Assembly (NCBI GenBank): GCA_025201705.1
Contig: MU616573.1
Coordinates: 54,577-118,576 of the forward strand
DNA: 64,000 bases
Direction of reading: 5' to 3'
Source of the DNA: Dissophora ornata
Lineage: Eukaryota; Mortierellomycota; Mortierellomycetes; Mortierellales; Mortierellaceae
The notes under the pieces are model-generated. The model was not told the origin of the DNA and made no database searches. It was given only the letters and a program-made list of their open reading frames with translations. The translations under genes were made by a program, and so were the position numbers. Positions 1-12,880 of this stretch are shown here, one piece after another; position 1 is the stretch's first letter; every line of letters begins with the position of its first letter.

Positions 1-1
1 C

Positions 2-553
2 ATTATACAAGGATGTGCGGCAGAGCAGTGGATCTCGTTCATCAGGACACAGTTCCCGGGGCGACCCAGCTTCCCTGTTATGAAGTCGTTTGTATTAGGA
101 ATCTCCGACAAAGCATATCTCTCGCAAGCAGATGTACAATGGCTTGCAGCAATAGTCGCAGCTCCAGCGATTTCCTCGTTATCTTCTGTACAAGACGTTC
201 CAGTCAATGTGTCCGACATATGGACACCATTTACAATGTTTTGTCTGTCAGGATGCTGGCTCCAGCCAGAGGACTGGGAGGACCTTATTGTGGCGATGGA
301 CTTCTGTGCTCTGGCGACCCTGGACTTTCGGTGGACCAATTTTTCGATTGAACAGCTTAGAGTCTTGGCCGATCGCATTTCTAATGATGACCTGCCTGTG
401 TTCCCCTTGCGATCTCTGCGTCTTGAGGACACGGACCTTCGTTTATGCCGTGATACCGAATCGATATCCAAACTACATGCAGCGCTCAAATTGAAAGCAC
501 CTTTGGTTACCATTATGCAGTGGCCGACTTTTTCCCTCCATAATATTTCTTGA
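2..553 (+). CDS. LRR-like family protein, 3' end only (partial)
   Basis: An open frame enters from the left edge and runs to TGA at 551-553 (184 codons with stop, no start visible). The protein aligns by eye with the C-terminal tails of the two large paralogues at 55.3-58.6 and 58.9-62.1 kb. All three share a segment reading xxDWxxxIxxMDFxxLxTLxxxxxNFSxxQ, followed by a leucine-rich stretch and a closing region with a (K/A)xPLVxI-like motif. The function of the family is unknown; the tail looks like irregular leucine-rich repeats. The upstream exon(s) with the N-terminal domain lie outside the window. Nothing inside the visible part is broken, so it may belong to a live gene. Confidence is good that it is coding and a family member, low for any function. 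Confidence 0.7.
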   Translation: MIQGCAAEQWISFIRTQFPGRPSFPVMKSFVLGISDKAYLSQADVQWLAAIVAAPAISSLSSVQDVPVNVSDIWTPFTMFCLSGCWLQPEDWEDLIVAMDFCALATLDFRWTNFSIEQLRVLADRISNDDLPVFPLRSLRLEDTDLRLCRDTESISKLHAALKLKAPLVTIMQWPTFSLHNIS

Positions 554-2332
554 GCGACCTTCATAAATATGTCTTGGAAGCTCTTCCTGAGGGTTCATCT
601 CAAGTCCTTGAAAATAATAAAGTAGGGCGCAATATTTGACTAAAACTCTGAACAAGGGTCTCAACACATGCACTACACCGGCATCACTGACGCTGGATCT
701 TCAATAATGAATAAACACTGTATATATCGACTATGCTCGAAGGCATAGTCAGTGTGTTGTTCCTGCCAGACTTTAGTGCTAAGCAAAACTATGCTTAACA
801 GGAAAAACCGCAACTGAGGTCTGGAAACTTGCACCTCGATCGACTCGCCAGCGAATTGTATATTTTCGGGCCGTCAAGTTCAGATCCGATTCCGGACTCT
901 TGTTATATACCGCGCGCCGATATTCATGAAGATTGCATCAGCTGTATACAGTCTCTTGATCTTGGACGTGTAGTGCGCAAGCAATGGCGTTGTGAACATG
1001 TAGTAGCATATTTGAGCTATCTCCGTATTTAGACGTCTTCCAAACACTTTTTCAATCTTAGATATGCAAAAGGCGTTTCTTGGAAACTACGAGTGACTAA
1101 CCCCGAGTACACCGTCGTTGGCGTATTTATACTGTTTACAAAAACAGGTGCTTTATTGGTAGGCTATCAATGGTCCTTGAGGGCATTTATTCGAAAGCTA
1201 CAGTGCCACCACTGCTCCCCGCATTTGTCCTTCATCTGCGACTGCTGGTCAGGGTCAGTGCTGTTGTGAAGACTAATCAAGTCTTTGGAGAACGCTTCCG
1301 TTGCGCCTATCATGGACTTCGGTATCGCGACAGGTACAGTGCGGACAACCGCCCTGGCAGAACCCTGCGCACCCGTGCGTTCATAAACCTCCATGGGTAA
1401 CAGCAAATAGTGTATGCGTGGCGGCACCAACGTTCTTTCTCAGACTCTTTTACCCCAACTCTATTCCTTCGTTGATATCCGCAAGTTGATTGCCGTACTT
1501 TTTGATCTTGGCTTTGACGCGGCGGATGATGAAGATACACCGGATGGGTTGCCTGGATTGAATTGGTGTTGTTGCTGATGCCTTTTGCTATTGCTACTAG
1601 TACTGAAGATGCAGCGGTAGTTGGTCTTCCTCGTCAATAGACTCCTGCATGCTGGTCTCGGAATCGGAGGCCATAATTGCGGCCACTCGCTATAGCTGCC
1701 CAATCCATCATCACCTTCACCAGAGCAATATCTGCATGCTGTCGCCATCCCAGTGCTAGGACCACGCAGCAGTGCTAAACTCAAAGATCTCGCTAGTATG
1801 CTTCAACAGGACTTGTGTTCCAACAGCGACCTTGGTTCCAATCCTGATTGCCCCCAACGCTTTGGCGCGGGAGAAAGCCCGACCACCCTTCTGAAGTCCT
1901 CGGACGGTGTATCCCTCTCGCTGGTATTGTTCGATTGACAATAGCACCAAGTCAGCAAGTCAGCAAGTCAGCAATGTCTAGTCACAGGTACACCAAGGGC
2001 CGGATCTAGCATTACCCAGCAAGCCCAGAGGGAATTGTTGAGCATGAGTGAAAGGAGAAGGAGAAGACGGCGGAGACGAGGCGATCGTGAAGACGAGGAT
2101 TGGGGGGGAGTACATGGCGCACAAGAATAAGTTTGCGCGAGTTTAGTTGCGCAAAAATGAAAGAGAAGAATCAATGGTTTTGAGCATACACCCGGCGAAT
2201 TAGTCAATAGAAAGCAACAAAAAGTAATCGTGAGCCGTAATCCATAACTCTTTATACCACGCCAATAACGAACTTTTAAGAAATGTGCCAGTATTCTACC
2301 ATATCTGCACTGGCGAAGTGCTCGTTATCTCG
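554..2332. other. Gene-poor stretch with coding relics
   Basis: No intact gene was found. Short open frames are scattered on both strands; the only one with internal support is the minus-strand relic at 1167-1430, which has a diverged second copy near 4.43-4.64 kb. A short triplicated 'gtcagcaa' run occurs at about 1951-1975. The rest looks like decayed or non-coding DNA. Confidence 0.5.
945..1430 (-). pseudogene. Duplicated coding relic, copy 1
   Basis: About 450 bases are recognisably the same as 4145-4660, with many substitutions and small indels. Both copies read on the minus strand through a conserved peptide: MEVYER, then GAQG, then MIGATEAF, then DPDQ and MKD. Copy 1 stays open past the point where copy 2 has a stop (two Trp codons here, TAG there). 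Conservation in one frame suggests the ancestor was protein coding. The product was not recognised and neither copy has a convincing full gene structure. Confidence 0.5.
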
Positions 2333-3267
2333 CTACATGGCACCGAGTTGGTGCAAGGCTTCAGTATGCCCTTGCTCAGCCGCTTTCATCCACCACTCCA
2401 AAGACTGGGAAATGTTCTGCTGAACACCTCTGCCTGAATCATACATGCCACCTAGGATTAACTGGGCATTAGCCAGTCCCTGGTTGGCAGCTTTCATCCA
2501 CCACTCCATGGCCTTGGAATAGTCCTGTGGAACACCCTTGCCATTCTCGTACATGAAGCCTAGGTTGCACTGGGCAATGGCGTATCCATGATCGGCGGCT
2601 TTCAGATACCATTCCATTGCCTTGGAATAGTCCTGTGGGACACCATTGCCATTCTCGTACATGAAACCTAGGTTGTACTGGGCATTGGCGACTCCTTGGT
2701 TGGCATCGTTCAAATACTCCTCAGTGATGTTTGTGGATGTACTCTCGCTCGACTCTGTGGCTGATGGACATTGTGTGCTATCCAGAATGACGGACGACAT
2801 TGTTGAAGAACGGCCTAAAGTATCTTCAATCATTTTAGACTCTAGGTGAAGTCATCCTCGCAGGTTCCAAGGACAACATCCAGGACAACGTCTGGAAAAG
2901 TCTGGATTCGAAGCGGATTAAGACTATATTTCAATCATTGGTAGAGGCTGTTGGTACGTTGCTGTATTCGGTGGTGTGTTCTTACAGATGAAATACTGCA
3001 AGGGCATTGCTTGGTCAAACCGTGAAATTACCGTTCCGAGTTCTTGTCCATAATAAACGGAACAGCCGTGCTTCCGTTTAGTATGTAGGCAGCATTCCTG
3101 AAATCCTTCAAGATGTCGTCCCAAAAAATAACATATTCCCCTGTAGTGCTGTCTAGAGTAGGCTGAATGCTGACTGTGTTCAGAGGCGGAGTTGAGACCA
3201 CCGATATGCTATCCTTACAGGCAGCGCAGAACATCTGGGGATGTTCTTGGAGCCTAGTCTCTGTCAT
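2333..3267 (-). pseudogene. N-terminal family domain joined to Sel1 repeats, frame broken
   Basis: The first exon (3267-3032, start MTETR) encodes a small domain with the pattern ...(I/V)xxxxDxxTGxxx(I/F)WxDIxxxFxxAxYxxNGxxxxxFxxD, also found at the N-termini of the two large paralogues at 58.6 and 62.1 kb. It ends in phase 2 at GTAATT; the next exon starts at 2923 with LNPLRI and DVVLDVV, again as in the paralogues (LNPKRI, GVVLDV). That frame hits TAG at 2842-2844. The Sel1 part (ATG 2833 to TAA 2333) is open but in another frame. It holds about three 36-residue Sel1 repeats (pattern NLGxMYxNGxGVPQDYSKAMEWxxKAA). Sel1 repeats are alpha-solenoid protein-interaction modules. Either a one-base frameshift or an unrecognised short intron separates the parts; I favour a frameshift. 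Confidence 0.65.
2504..2673 (-). repeat. 108-bp tandem units encoding Sel1 repeats
   Basis: Two nearly identical blocks (about 2505-2565 and 2612-2673), 108 bases apart, encode adjacent Sel1 repeats containing NGxGVPQDYSKAMEW. Their near identity at the DNA level points to a recent unit duplication. Confidence 0.7.
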
Positions 3268-5104
3268 ATTCTGGTGTAGATGTCGGGAGGTCTTTGGGTG
3301 AGGGTGAGAGAAACGGTTGAAGGAAAACCAGGATGTGGTCCATATTCGTAACACAAAATAAACGTCACTGCGCCTTGAAGTCGGATGGTCGGAGGTGTGG
3401 CGGTGTCAGGGCCGCACATTTTTTTTGAATATCACGAACAGAGCAATTTATGGGGATATGAGGATTGGAAAGGAGGAGCGTGCGTAGGACATCAGTGGAT
3501 TCTTGATGTATTTATAAAGGGTGTTGGTTATTGGAGGCGTGCTTATGTGTGCAAGGGCGCCATGGTGCTAAGGTGTATGCTTTTGGTGTCAAGGCAACAT
3601 GCGACAAGATGCGATCTCTGATGCTCTGAGCTATAGAGCTCGGTGGGTCTCAAATCTATGGTGTCATAATCCTTGATCGCGTTGAGGACGCGCTACTAGA
3701 ATATAGGGTATCTTTTTCAACAGGATCCGCGAGGAAATGAGACTTTTGCTGCTGAACAGTGCATATACTTTCTGCATACAAATGATCCCTATCCCCAAGA
3801 TGACATACTGGCTGTGTCATATTGTGACAATAAACATCCTGCGTAGCCCTTGCCCAGGTACTGCATCCATGAAGTTGTGAAAGCGCTACACGTCAAGTAT
3901 TTCGCCACATTTAAAGTCCATACTGTTGTTAATCCAAGCTCAGCGTGCTTCTATTTAGTGAGCTGTGGGATTAATTCTACTTCACATGGACACACAGGCA
4001 GAGGAGGGACATAGGACAAGTGTTGTTAATCTGCATTTGCGGATAGAAAAGGAAGAAATTTCTCAACGACCAAGTGCCGCTCTAACACAATGGCCAGTGT
4101 TCCACTACACAAGATACCGCGATGGAGCAGAAAATATCGAACATCGCCAGTTCCTGCGTTGGATTAAGGTGCAGTAAGCAAGCAATGATGCTGTAACATG
4201 TCGCAGCATATTGTAGCTATTCCCGCATTTGGACGTCTTTTGACTGCTTGGTCAGAACTCGCAGAGCCCAAACACTTTTGCAATCTTTGATATGCAACAA
4301 GCGGTTCTTGAAGACTACGAATGACTAGACCCAGAGTACACCATTGGCATGTGTATACTATTATCAAAAACAGGTTTTTGTTGGTAGGCTATGGCCTTTG
4401 AGGGTCTTATATTCGAAAACTACAGCGCCTCTACTGCTTATTGTATTGGTCCTTCATCAGCAACCGCTGGTCAGGGTCAATGCTGTTGCAAATACTAATC
4501 ATGACTTTGCAGAACGCTTCTGTTGCGCCTATCATGAGCTTCAGTACCGCCACAGGTTCAGCGCAAATGACAGCCTTGACACAACCCTGCGCACCCACGC
4601 GTTCATAGACCTCCATGGGGCCACAAAACCGATGGCGCATGCTATCACATCATGACCCTCCTCATGAAGATCGCTGGTCACCTCGAAGAAGGTAATACCC
4701 AGGACGCTCATGAAGACATCCTCAATTTTCTCCAGGAGCAAAAGACGAGGGCCTTTGGGTGGATTATCGTGAAATTTCCTCACGCTGTCGACTAGCGTAT
4801 CTCTGCAGAGGCCTAGGCAACGGGTTCAGCATGCCAATAAAAGGAGATTGTATCTCTGAACTAGAGTCGAATGTGCTATTACTTAAAATTCATATATTTA
4901 TTTACAATCCGTGGATTATACATTTGATATTTATGCGGTTATTCAAGACTTTCGTCGCCGTTGTTTGTTCTTGCTCTTCTTTTCTGTATGTAATCGGCGT
5001 TTGATTCCATGGTCGGCTTCGTCAGTATGTTTTTGTTCAATTTCGTCCGTACTGATCTCGACTTTGTCGTTCAACGAGGACCTGGAACTGTTTCGACTCG
5101 CTAG
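3268..5104. other. Gene-poor stretch with second relic copy
   Basis: Apart from the relic at 4145-4660 I see no supported gene. ORFs at 3385-3621 and 3965-4177 have no recognisable similarity and no splice context. The last few hundred bases are the AT-rich 3' flank of HSP104. Confidence 0.5.
4145..4660 (-). pseudogene. Duplicated coding relic, copy 2
   Basis: Diverged copy of 945-1430 in the same orientation. The peptide shared with copy 1 (MEVYER, GAQG, MIGATEAF, DPDQ) is kept in the minus frame 4640-4431, but this copy has a TAG where copy 1 reads Trp-Trp. A longer frame on the same strand (4783-4541) overlaps it out of register. This looks like two decayed copies of one coding segment. 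Confidence 0.5.
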
Positions 5105-7895
5105 TCAGTCCAAGTTCATGTCGTCTCCGTTGTCAACACCGGCAACCTTCTGCACATTGAAAGCCAACTCGCCATCATCGGCCAGATCCACGATAACGCT
5201 CTGGTACTCTGTCAGCTCTCCTGTAAGCAGCAACTTCGAGACCTTAGTAACAACTTGCTTCTCGAGATATCTCTTCAAAGGACGACCACCATAGCGGGGA
5301 TCGAAGGCGTCGTTGAGGACCTTCTGGATGGCGCGGTCCGTGATATTGAGTGTAATGTTCTTCGACTCGAGACGCTTGCCGATGACAGTCAGCTGGTTTC
5401 TGACAATCTTGTTAAGATGCTCTGTTCCAAGGGGTCTGAACAAGATGAGGTCATCCAGTCGATTCAAAAACTCGGGGCGGAAGTGGGTGCGGACATCGCG
5501 CATGACAGCCTCGCGGGCATGCTCTGTGATGCCCGTTTCACCAAGGTCCTGGAGGTGCATGTAGCCAACATTCGAGGTCATGATGATTACCGTGTTGGAA
5601 AAGTCCACGACACGACCTTTTGAGTCTGTCAAGCGGCCATCATCTAGGACTTGAAGAAGGACGTTGAGGACCTTGATATCTGCCTTCTCAATCTCGTCAA
5701 ACAAGACAACACTGTAAGGTCTGCGACGGATAGCCTCGGTTAGCTGGCCACCCTCGTCGTGTCCGACGTATCCCGGGGGGGCACCGATCAGTCGAGCTAC
5801 GGAGTGCGATTCCATGTACTCGGACATGTCGATACGGACCATCATGTTCTCGTCGTCAAAGAGTTCATTGGCTAGGGCCTTAGCCAGCTCAGTCTTTCCG
5901 ACACCAGTGGGTCCGAGGAACAGGAAAGATCCCATTGGTGCGTTCTCCTTGGACATACCCGCACGCGATCGCAGGACGGCCTCGGACACGGCCTGGACAG
6001 CCTCCTCTTGACCAACAACACGCTCGCTCAAGCGATCAGGCAGTTGAAGAAGACGCTCAACTTGAGACTTGTTCAAGCGCTGGACTGGAATACCGGTCCA
6101 TCGGGACACGACCTCCGTGATTTGCTCAGGCCCAACAACTTCAGTGACTAAGTCACCGTTATCTAATTTGGTTCCGTTGGCAGCGGCCAACAATTGCTCT
6201 GCCTCCTGTCTCGCCCTTTCAGCCGTGACCGTGGCAATCTTCTTCTCCAACTCCGGAATAGCATAGTAGCGGATATCGGCAGCCTTAGCCAAATCGTAGC
6301 GACGTTCGGCCTCATCGGCCTTGTTCTTGAGATCCTGAAGTTTCTGGTTCAAGTCGCGGACCTCGTTGATGCGGCCCTTGTCAAGCTCGTACTTGAGCTT
6401 CAACGGCTTGAGCTCCTCTGAAATCTTGGCCATTTCCTCGCGAACCTTGACGAGACGTTGCTGCGAAGCTGCGTCCTTTTCCTTGGCTAAAGCAGTGGCC
6501 TCGACCTCTAACTGCAAATGACGGCGCTCGAGCTGATCGATGATCTCGGGCTGCGAGTCCAGCTGTACTCGAGTGTTAGCGCAGGCTTCGTCCATGAGGT
6601 CGATAGCTTTGTCGGGCAGAAATCGGTTTGATATGTAACGGTGTGCCAGCGTGGCTGCCGTAACCAAGGCTGCATCTGCGACCTTGACACCATGGTGGAC
6701 CTCGTAGCGCTCCTTGAGACCACGCAAGATACTGATTGTGTCCGTCAACGAAGGCTCACCGACATAGACTTGCTGGAAACGACGTTCAAAGGCAGGATCC
6801 TTCTCGACGTGCTGACGGTACTCGTCCAAAGTGGTGGCACCGATACAACGAAGCTCGCCACGGGCCAGCATGGGCTTGAGCAAGTTGGCGGCATCCATGG
6901 CGCCGTCAGTCTTCCCTGCACCGAGAACAAGATGGATTTCATCGATGAAGAGAATGATGCCCTGTTCAGAGTCCTTGACCTCCTTGAGGACAGACTTGAG
7001 ACGCTCTTCAAACTCTCCACGGTACTTGGCTCCTGCAATCAGAGCACCCATGTCGAGCGAGAAGAGCTTGCACTGCAAACTAACGGGGACATCCTTGCGG
7101 ACAATACGTTGAGCAAGACCCTCAACGACAGCAGTCTTTCCGACACCAGGTTCACTGTTCGATTAAAGATTTGACAACAAAGCGCATTTGATGGTTAGGA
7201 CATCTTTGTTCATGATAAAACGTCGGGTTTCAGCGTCAAGGCTCCAGTGATTAATAAATAGCTTACCCAATCAAGACGGGATTGTTCTTGGTCCTTCTAG
7301 ACAAGACTCGGATCACTCGTCGGATCTCATCGTCGCGTCCAATGACGGGATCGAGCTTATCCTGCTCGGCTAAGGCAACCATATCGATGGCATACTTGGA
7401 CAAAGCTTCGTAGCCAGCTTCAGCAGTCTTGCTCTCGACCCTCCTGTTGCCTCTGGTCTGGGAGATGGCGTTCTCGAAGGCGACCTTAGTGATGTTGTTC
7501 TCTGTAAAGACCTTCCAGCACGTGTCGTCGTCCATGAAGGCTAACATGACGTGGTCAATCGAGATGTACGAATCCTTCTGCTTCTTCTGATGCTCTTGAG
7601 CCTTTCTAAGGAGCTGGCCCGTCTGAGGCGAAAACGAGACTTCAATCGGGGCAGGGGTCTGCGTCGGGAGGCGGACCAAGAGTTTCTTGAAGGAGCGTTC
7701 AATCTCCTCGGGAATGCCTCCGGCTTTGTTGATGATGGATTTCAAGAGCGAGGAGCCGGGGCCTTCCTCAGACTCGTCAAACATCGCGGTGGCAATGTGC
7801 ATAGGCGTGATCTGGGAGTGCGAGAACTCGCGGGTCAGCTCCTGAGCCTGCGCGATCGTTTTCTCGGTCTTTTCTGTAAATTGGAAATTACTCAT
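5105..7895 (-). CDS. HSP104: Hsp104/ClpB-type protein disaggregase
   Basis: Two exons, 7895-7267 and 7154-5105, give 892 aa, close to yeast Hsp104 (908). The hexameric AAA+ unfoldase pulls polypeptides out of heat-induced aggregates together with Hsp70/Hsp40 in the cytosol and nucleus. Order: Clp N-terminal repeat domain (about 1-150); NBD1 with Walker A GEPGVGKT (about 210-217) and Walker B LFIDEIH; coiled-coil middle domain (about 400-530); NBD2 with Walker A GPTGVGKT (624-631), Walker B VLFDEIE (about 693) and sensor/arginine-finger region EFLNRLDD. The tail is acidic and ends DDMNLD. The single 112-base intron (7155-7266) falls in phase 2 inside the NBD1 Walker A glycine codon. A heat-shock element and TATA box lie upstream. 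No key residue is missing. Confidence 0.97.
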
Positions 7896-8087
7896 GGTGT
7901 GGACGTGTTTGCTTTACAACAAGGATAGATAGATAGATATATGTGGATGGTAGAGAATGTATGAGAAAGGATGGATGATAGAAGGGAATTAAAGAGCTGT
8001 GTGTGTTATTTACAGGAGGATGGGAGTTGTGTGTGATGTGTGTGGGGGGGAAAGAGAAACGAGAGAAAAAACGACAAAGAACCAGCA

Positions 8088-8098
8088 GCTTTTATAAC
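8088..8098 (-). promoter_or_regulatory. TATA box of HSP104
   Basis: On the minus strand this reads GTTATAAAAGC, about 195 bases before the HSP104 start codon. It is a good TATAAA match where one is expected for a strongly inducible gene; assignment is by position only. Confidence 0.5.
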
Positions 8099-8184
8099 AG
8101 GATGTCCACCCATGGGTCAGTCTGTGCATCAACAGCTGAAACCTCTTTTTTCCAGTGTGGTCGAGGCGACACAGGTGGCTTGTG

Positions 8185-8197
8185 GAAAATTCTCGAG
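8185..8197. promoter_or_regulatory. Heat-shock element upstream of HSP104
   Basis: GAA-aa-TTC-tc-GAG: three alternating nGAAn units with one mismatch in the last, the classical Hsf1 site. It lies about 290 bases upstream of the start codon and 90 upstream of the TATA box. A CCCCT (AGGGG on the gene strand, STRE-like) occurs at 8331-8335. Function is inferred. Confidence 0.55.
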
Positions 8198-8525
8198 AGC
8201 TCTGGATTGCTGTACGCCTGCCTTATTTGGATTGAGGGCGAAGGCACACACCCTTTTTTTCTTTGGGTTGTCGACAGACGAAAATATGAATGTACAGCGT
8301 GCATGATGTCTGCTCTGCCATCATACAGCCCCCCTTTCAGTCTGCCACAGCGCAACGCCATGGGGAAAAGTCGCACTACGCCGGTTACTCCTTGTATCAG
8401 AGATATGTGAACCCACTCGCCTGGGTTCTGAGACATATTTTCAGAGGACTGAACTTTGACATCAAATGTCAATCAACAGCATCTAATTTTCTTCTTTTTA
8501 TTTACAAAGCACTAACAAAGAGTGG

Positions 8526-9857
8526 TCATGATCGCTTCTTTAATGCCTCGAAGCGTCTGGTCAGTGCATCTAGATCAGGCAGGCCATCACTGTCGTTTGT
8601 CAGTGAGGGGACCCCATTGCTGTTCGCGCCTGAAGTGCTGCCCGCACTAGGTTGTATTGAGGTTATCGCGGTCTTGGATGCCGCCGAGACATTTTTGGAG
8701 GTTGGTTCCGAGAAACTTGACAGATCGCTCAACAGATCCAATCGATCAGAATCCATATCCATTGGCTGAACCTGTTGACAAAAGAACACGGGTGTGAACA
8801 TGATATGAAAATGACCACGTGCAAATCACTCTGGAGCTGGAATGTACCTTGGATGGATTTGCTCTTTCCTGAAGACGAGGACGCATAGGTTGATCAATCG
8901 AATGGCTCATCGGGTCAATAAACTCGCCATCCATGCTCTGTAGTTAGATCGATTCACAGTCAGTAAAAACTTTATATCATCCACCAACACGTAACTTTGT
9001 TGGGGTTGCAACTTACTCCAATAAGCTGGTGATCCATCTCTGGGTCCGCAGTCCAGGCGACTTTGAACGCCCTTGCAATCTCTTCCAAGTAGCGATTGAC
9101 AAGATAAGGATCTGGCGTCTGCACTTTTAGTTTTTGAATAATCTAATCAGAAGAGATCGCGGCAAGGTGTGAGTATTCAGTTGCATTTAAACGCCACAGC
9201 ACGACTTCCTAGTAAGGCTGGACACCACTTACTCTGGGATTCACAGATTCGTCCTTGTTCTCCATGGCATTTGTCGCGAAGTCACGACCGAATTTTGCTG
9301 CCAGTTGATCCCGCACCAGCAATAACTCCTTCACCTCTGAACGTGGAGCCGCATAGATGATAGTGTTGACTGCTTCTATGATCGCAGGGTCGCAGTTTCT
9401 ACAATTTTTTTGAATCAGTAAGTGTTCCAAATTTCGGCTGTGAGCTCAACGTCATTAGGGCAAACGCAGAAAAGCAACGCTTACTTCAACTGCTCCAGCA
9501 AACCAAAGCGCGCCAACAGCAGTTCGCAATAGAGCTCGATAATCTCCAGAGCCTCAGAGCTGAAATCCTCGCGAATAATGTGCTCCACCTACAGTCATGG
9601 AGATGAAAAATTATACCGTTACTCGACCAGTCCGACATCCTTGAAAAGGAATATATTTTCCAGGGACAGTTTCAACCCCCACCCCAAACTAAAGGGTTCC
9701 ATACCCTGATACGTGCGCTCTCTTCCTTGCCGATTTCCAAGAGGCGCGCAATCTCTTTCCGCTGCTGCTGTGAGAGCATGTTCTTTTTATTCTGGAGCAT
9801 TTGTAACCGGTTGACGGACAGCTTTAGCTGCACCTTGGCACGTGTGGGGTTGAACAT
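8526..9857 (-). CDS. IST1: IST1-like ESCRT-III regulator
   Basis: Six exons: 9857-9705, 9588-9485, 9398-9233, 9142-9017, 8937-8848, 8771-8526; 294 aa, with all junctions in frame. Ist1 is an ESCRT-III-like helical protein that binds Did2 and Vps4 and tunes disassembly of ESCRT-III on endosomes. The N-terminus MFNPTRAKVQLKLSVNRLQ and the following helices (AIIEAVNTIIYAAPRSEVKEL, QLAAKFG) are typical of the Ist1 domain (about 1-185). The acidic, Ser-rich C-terminal half ends in DLDALTRRFEALKKRS, which fits the MIM1 motif (D/E-x-x-L-x-x-R-F-x-x-L-K) recognised by the Vps4 MIT domain. It is divergently arranged with RPN11. Confidence 0.92.
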
Positions 9858-10212
9858 GGCTGTTGAAATCTCGGCGGTTGAGGAAGAATGCCAAAAGTCT
9901 CTAGGGCAGGGTGAGCTTATACGTGGTGTTCCAAGCTGTTGGTCTCAAAGTAAGGAGTAGTGGTGGTTTCAAGGAAGAGCCAGACGTCGGAGTGAAGTCA
10001 AGTTAGTCGAGAGAGACGGTGGCCAAGAATCTTGTTCCACTTGGCACAATGCCAAAGGTTACACCACGTGATCTGACATACGTCACCAAGATCGCGCGCG
10101 CGTCGCCTCTGTGCAAGACAGAGAACGTTCATGCGTCGCATTGCTTCTTTCCACTATTCTACCACGCACGAAACGCTTTCACCGAACACTCTACAATACA
10201 TACAGCAACACA
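9858..10212. promoter_or_regulatory. Divergent promoter between IST1 and RPN11
   Basis: These 355 bases separate the start codons of two oppositely transcribed genes and must hold both promoters. An E-box CACGTG is at 10065-10070, followed by a CRE-like tacgtcac at about 10079-10086. No clear TATA box was seen for either side. Which gene each site serves cannot be told from sequence. Confidence 0.5.
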
Positions 10213-11673
<1,461 letters not shown>

Positions 11674-11943
11674 GCCTACACTCCAATCCGAGAGAGAGAG
11701 GTCAGAGGACAGGATCTGAGGTAGTATTCGAACCCCAATAAAACAATCCTAAATAAGAACCCATCGCATAGTTATTATGTCTTGATCGATTTTGAATAGA
11801 TGCGTAAATTGATGTTCTATGATAGCATCATATTTTATTGGCTTTTAAAATTCCATGACAATTGCTGATTCCTTGATAACGTCCAATGGGTAATTCTCCT
11901 GATCCCGCAATGCAAACAACGAGGCTAAGTAAGTGATGCGCTC
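11674..11943. other. 3' flanks of convergent RPN11 and MIC19
   Basis: The two genes converge over 270 bases. AATAAA-like sequences occur on the plus side (about 11737). No other feature was seen. Confidence 0.4.
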
Positions 11944-12880
11944 TTAAGCGGTTGCGACGAATGCCTGTTCAAAAAGCACGCCATCGGAAAACGGAGACAA
12001 GTCAGATACAATCTCAAGGTTCTTCCGAGCATCGATTACAGCAAGTGAACAATAATCCTGCAGCGATTGGCATTAAAAAAAAAAAAAAAAAAGCTTGTGT
12101 CTTACATTCTGAGCCTTCTGGACCAATTCCTTGAACTCTTGAACCTCTGCCCAGCAATCCAACGACCTCTCCTGGTTCTTCTTGTAGCACTGGACAAGAG
12201 CATCCTGGGCTTTTGTGATCTCCTCGGGCAAGACCTTGGCATGTTTCGTAGGAGCTTGCTTCACCAAATGATCCATCTCCTGTTCTGTCACGACTGCGTT
12301 TGCGTTTGTCGTCGACTTGTAGTTGACGTGGGTCGTATCCACAGCCGAGGATTTTTCGGCTTGGATCCTTGCCAACTCGGCCTGAACGCGTTGACGGACC
12401 TGGTTCTCAATATCCTGGGATGATCCAGCATCGGGCTGCAAGAATATGGAAATTATCATTAGGGATACAGGGTTTCTGTTGAACAAGGCGATAGTCTACA
12501 GGATGGTGGTCCTCAAGATAAAGACGCGCGTAGACGTCTGAGAGGCTATGTTTTGTACCTGCGATTGATTGAGCTGGTTAGCGAACGAGGAAGAGACCTA
12601 ATAAGACGAAAAGTGGTGCACAAATCGGTGGAAGATAATTAGAACAACTACTACCGGCGTTTCCTCAGCGTATCAGTTCTCGTCGTTTTCTACATTGCGT
12701 CCGCTTGGTCCAAGTGTCAATCATGCTGATGCGCCCAAAGAACAACAAAATGTCGTTCCTGGCACATGTCAGAACGTCGTCTTTGTACTCCAAAGTAGTA
12801 TTTACCCTGACAGGAACGGGGTTTTCCTCATTGACAAAGACCATGGGCTGTCCTTCGCCCTTTGACTGTGAAGATCCCAT
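11944..12880 (-). CDS. MIC19: MICOS subunit Mic19-like (CHCH protein)
   Basis: Four exons: 12880-12806, 12597-12559, 12435-12106, 11964-11944; about 154 aa. Mic19 is a peripheral inner-membrane protein of the MICOS complex at crista junctions. The N-terminus MGSSQSKG is a classic N-myristoylation signal (Gly2, Ser5-Ser/Lys). The middle is a charged helix (QVRQRVQAELARIQAEK). The C-terminal CHCH segment has C-x10-C (CYKKNQERSLDC), as described for fungal Mic19. The last exon is the least certain: I join AQN to AFVATA across an intron holding an 18-base A-run; an acceptor at about 12050 would instead give a longer tail ending at the same stop. Confidence 0.82.
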
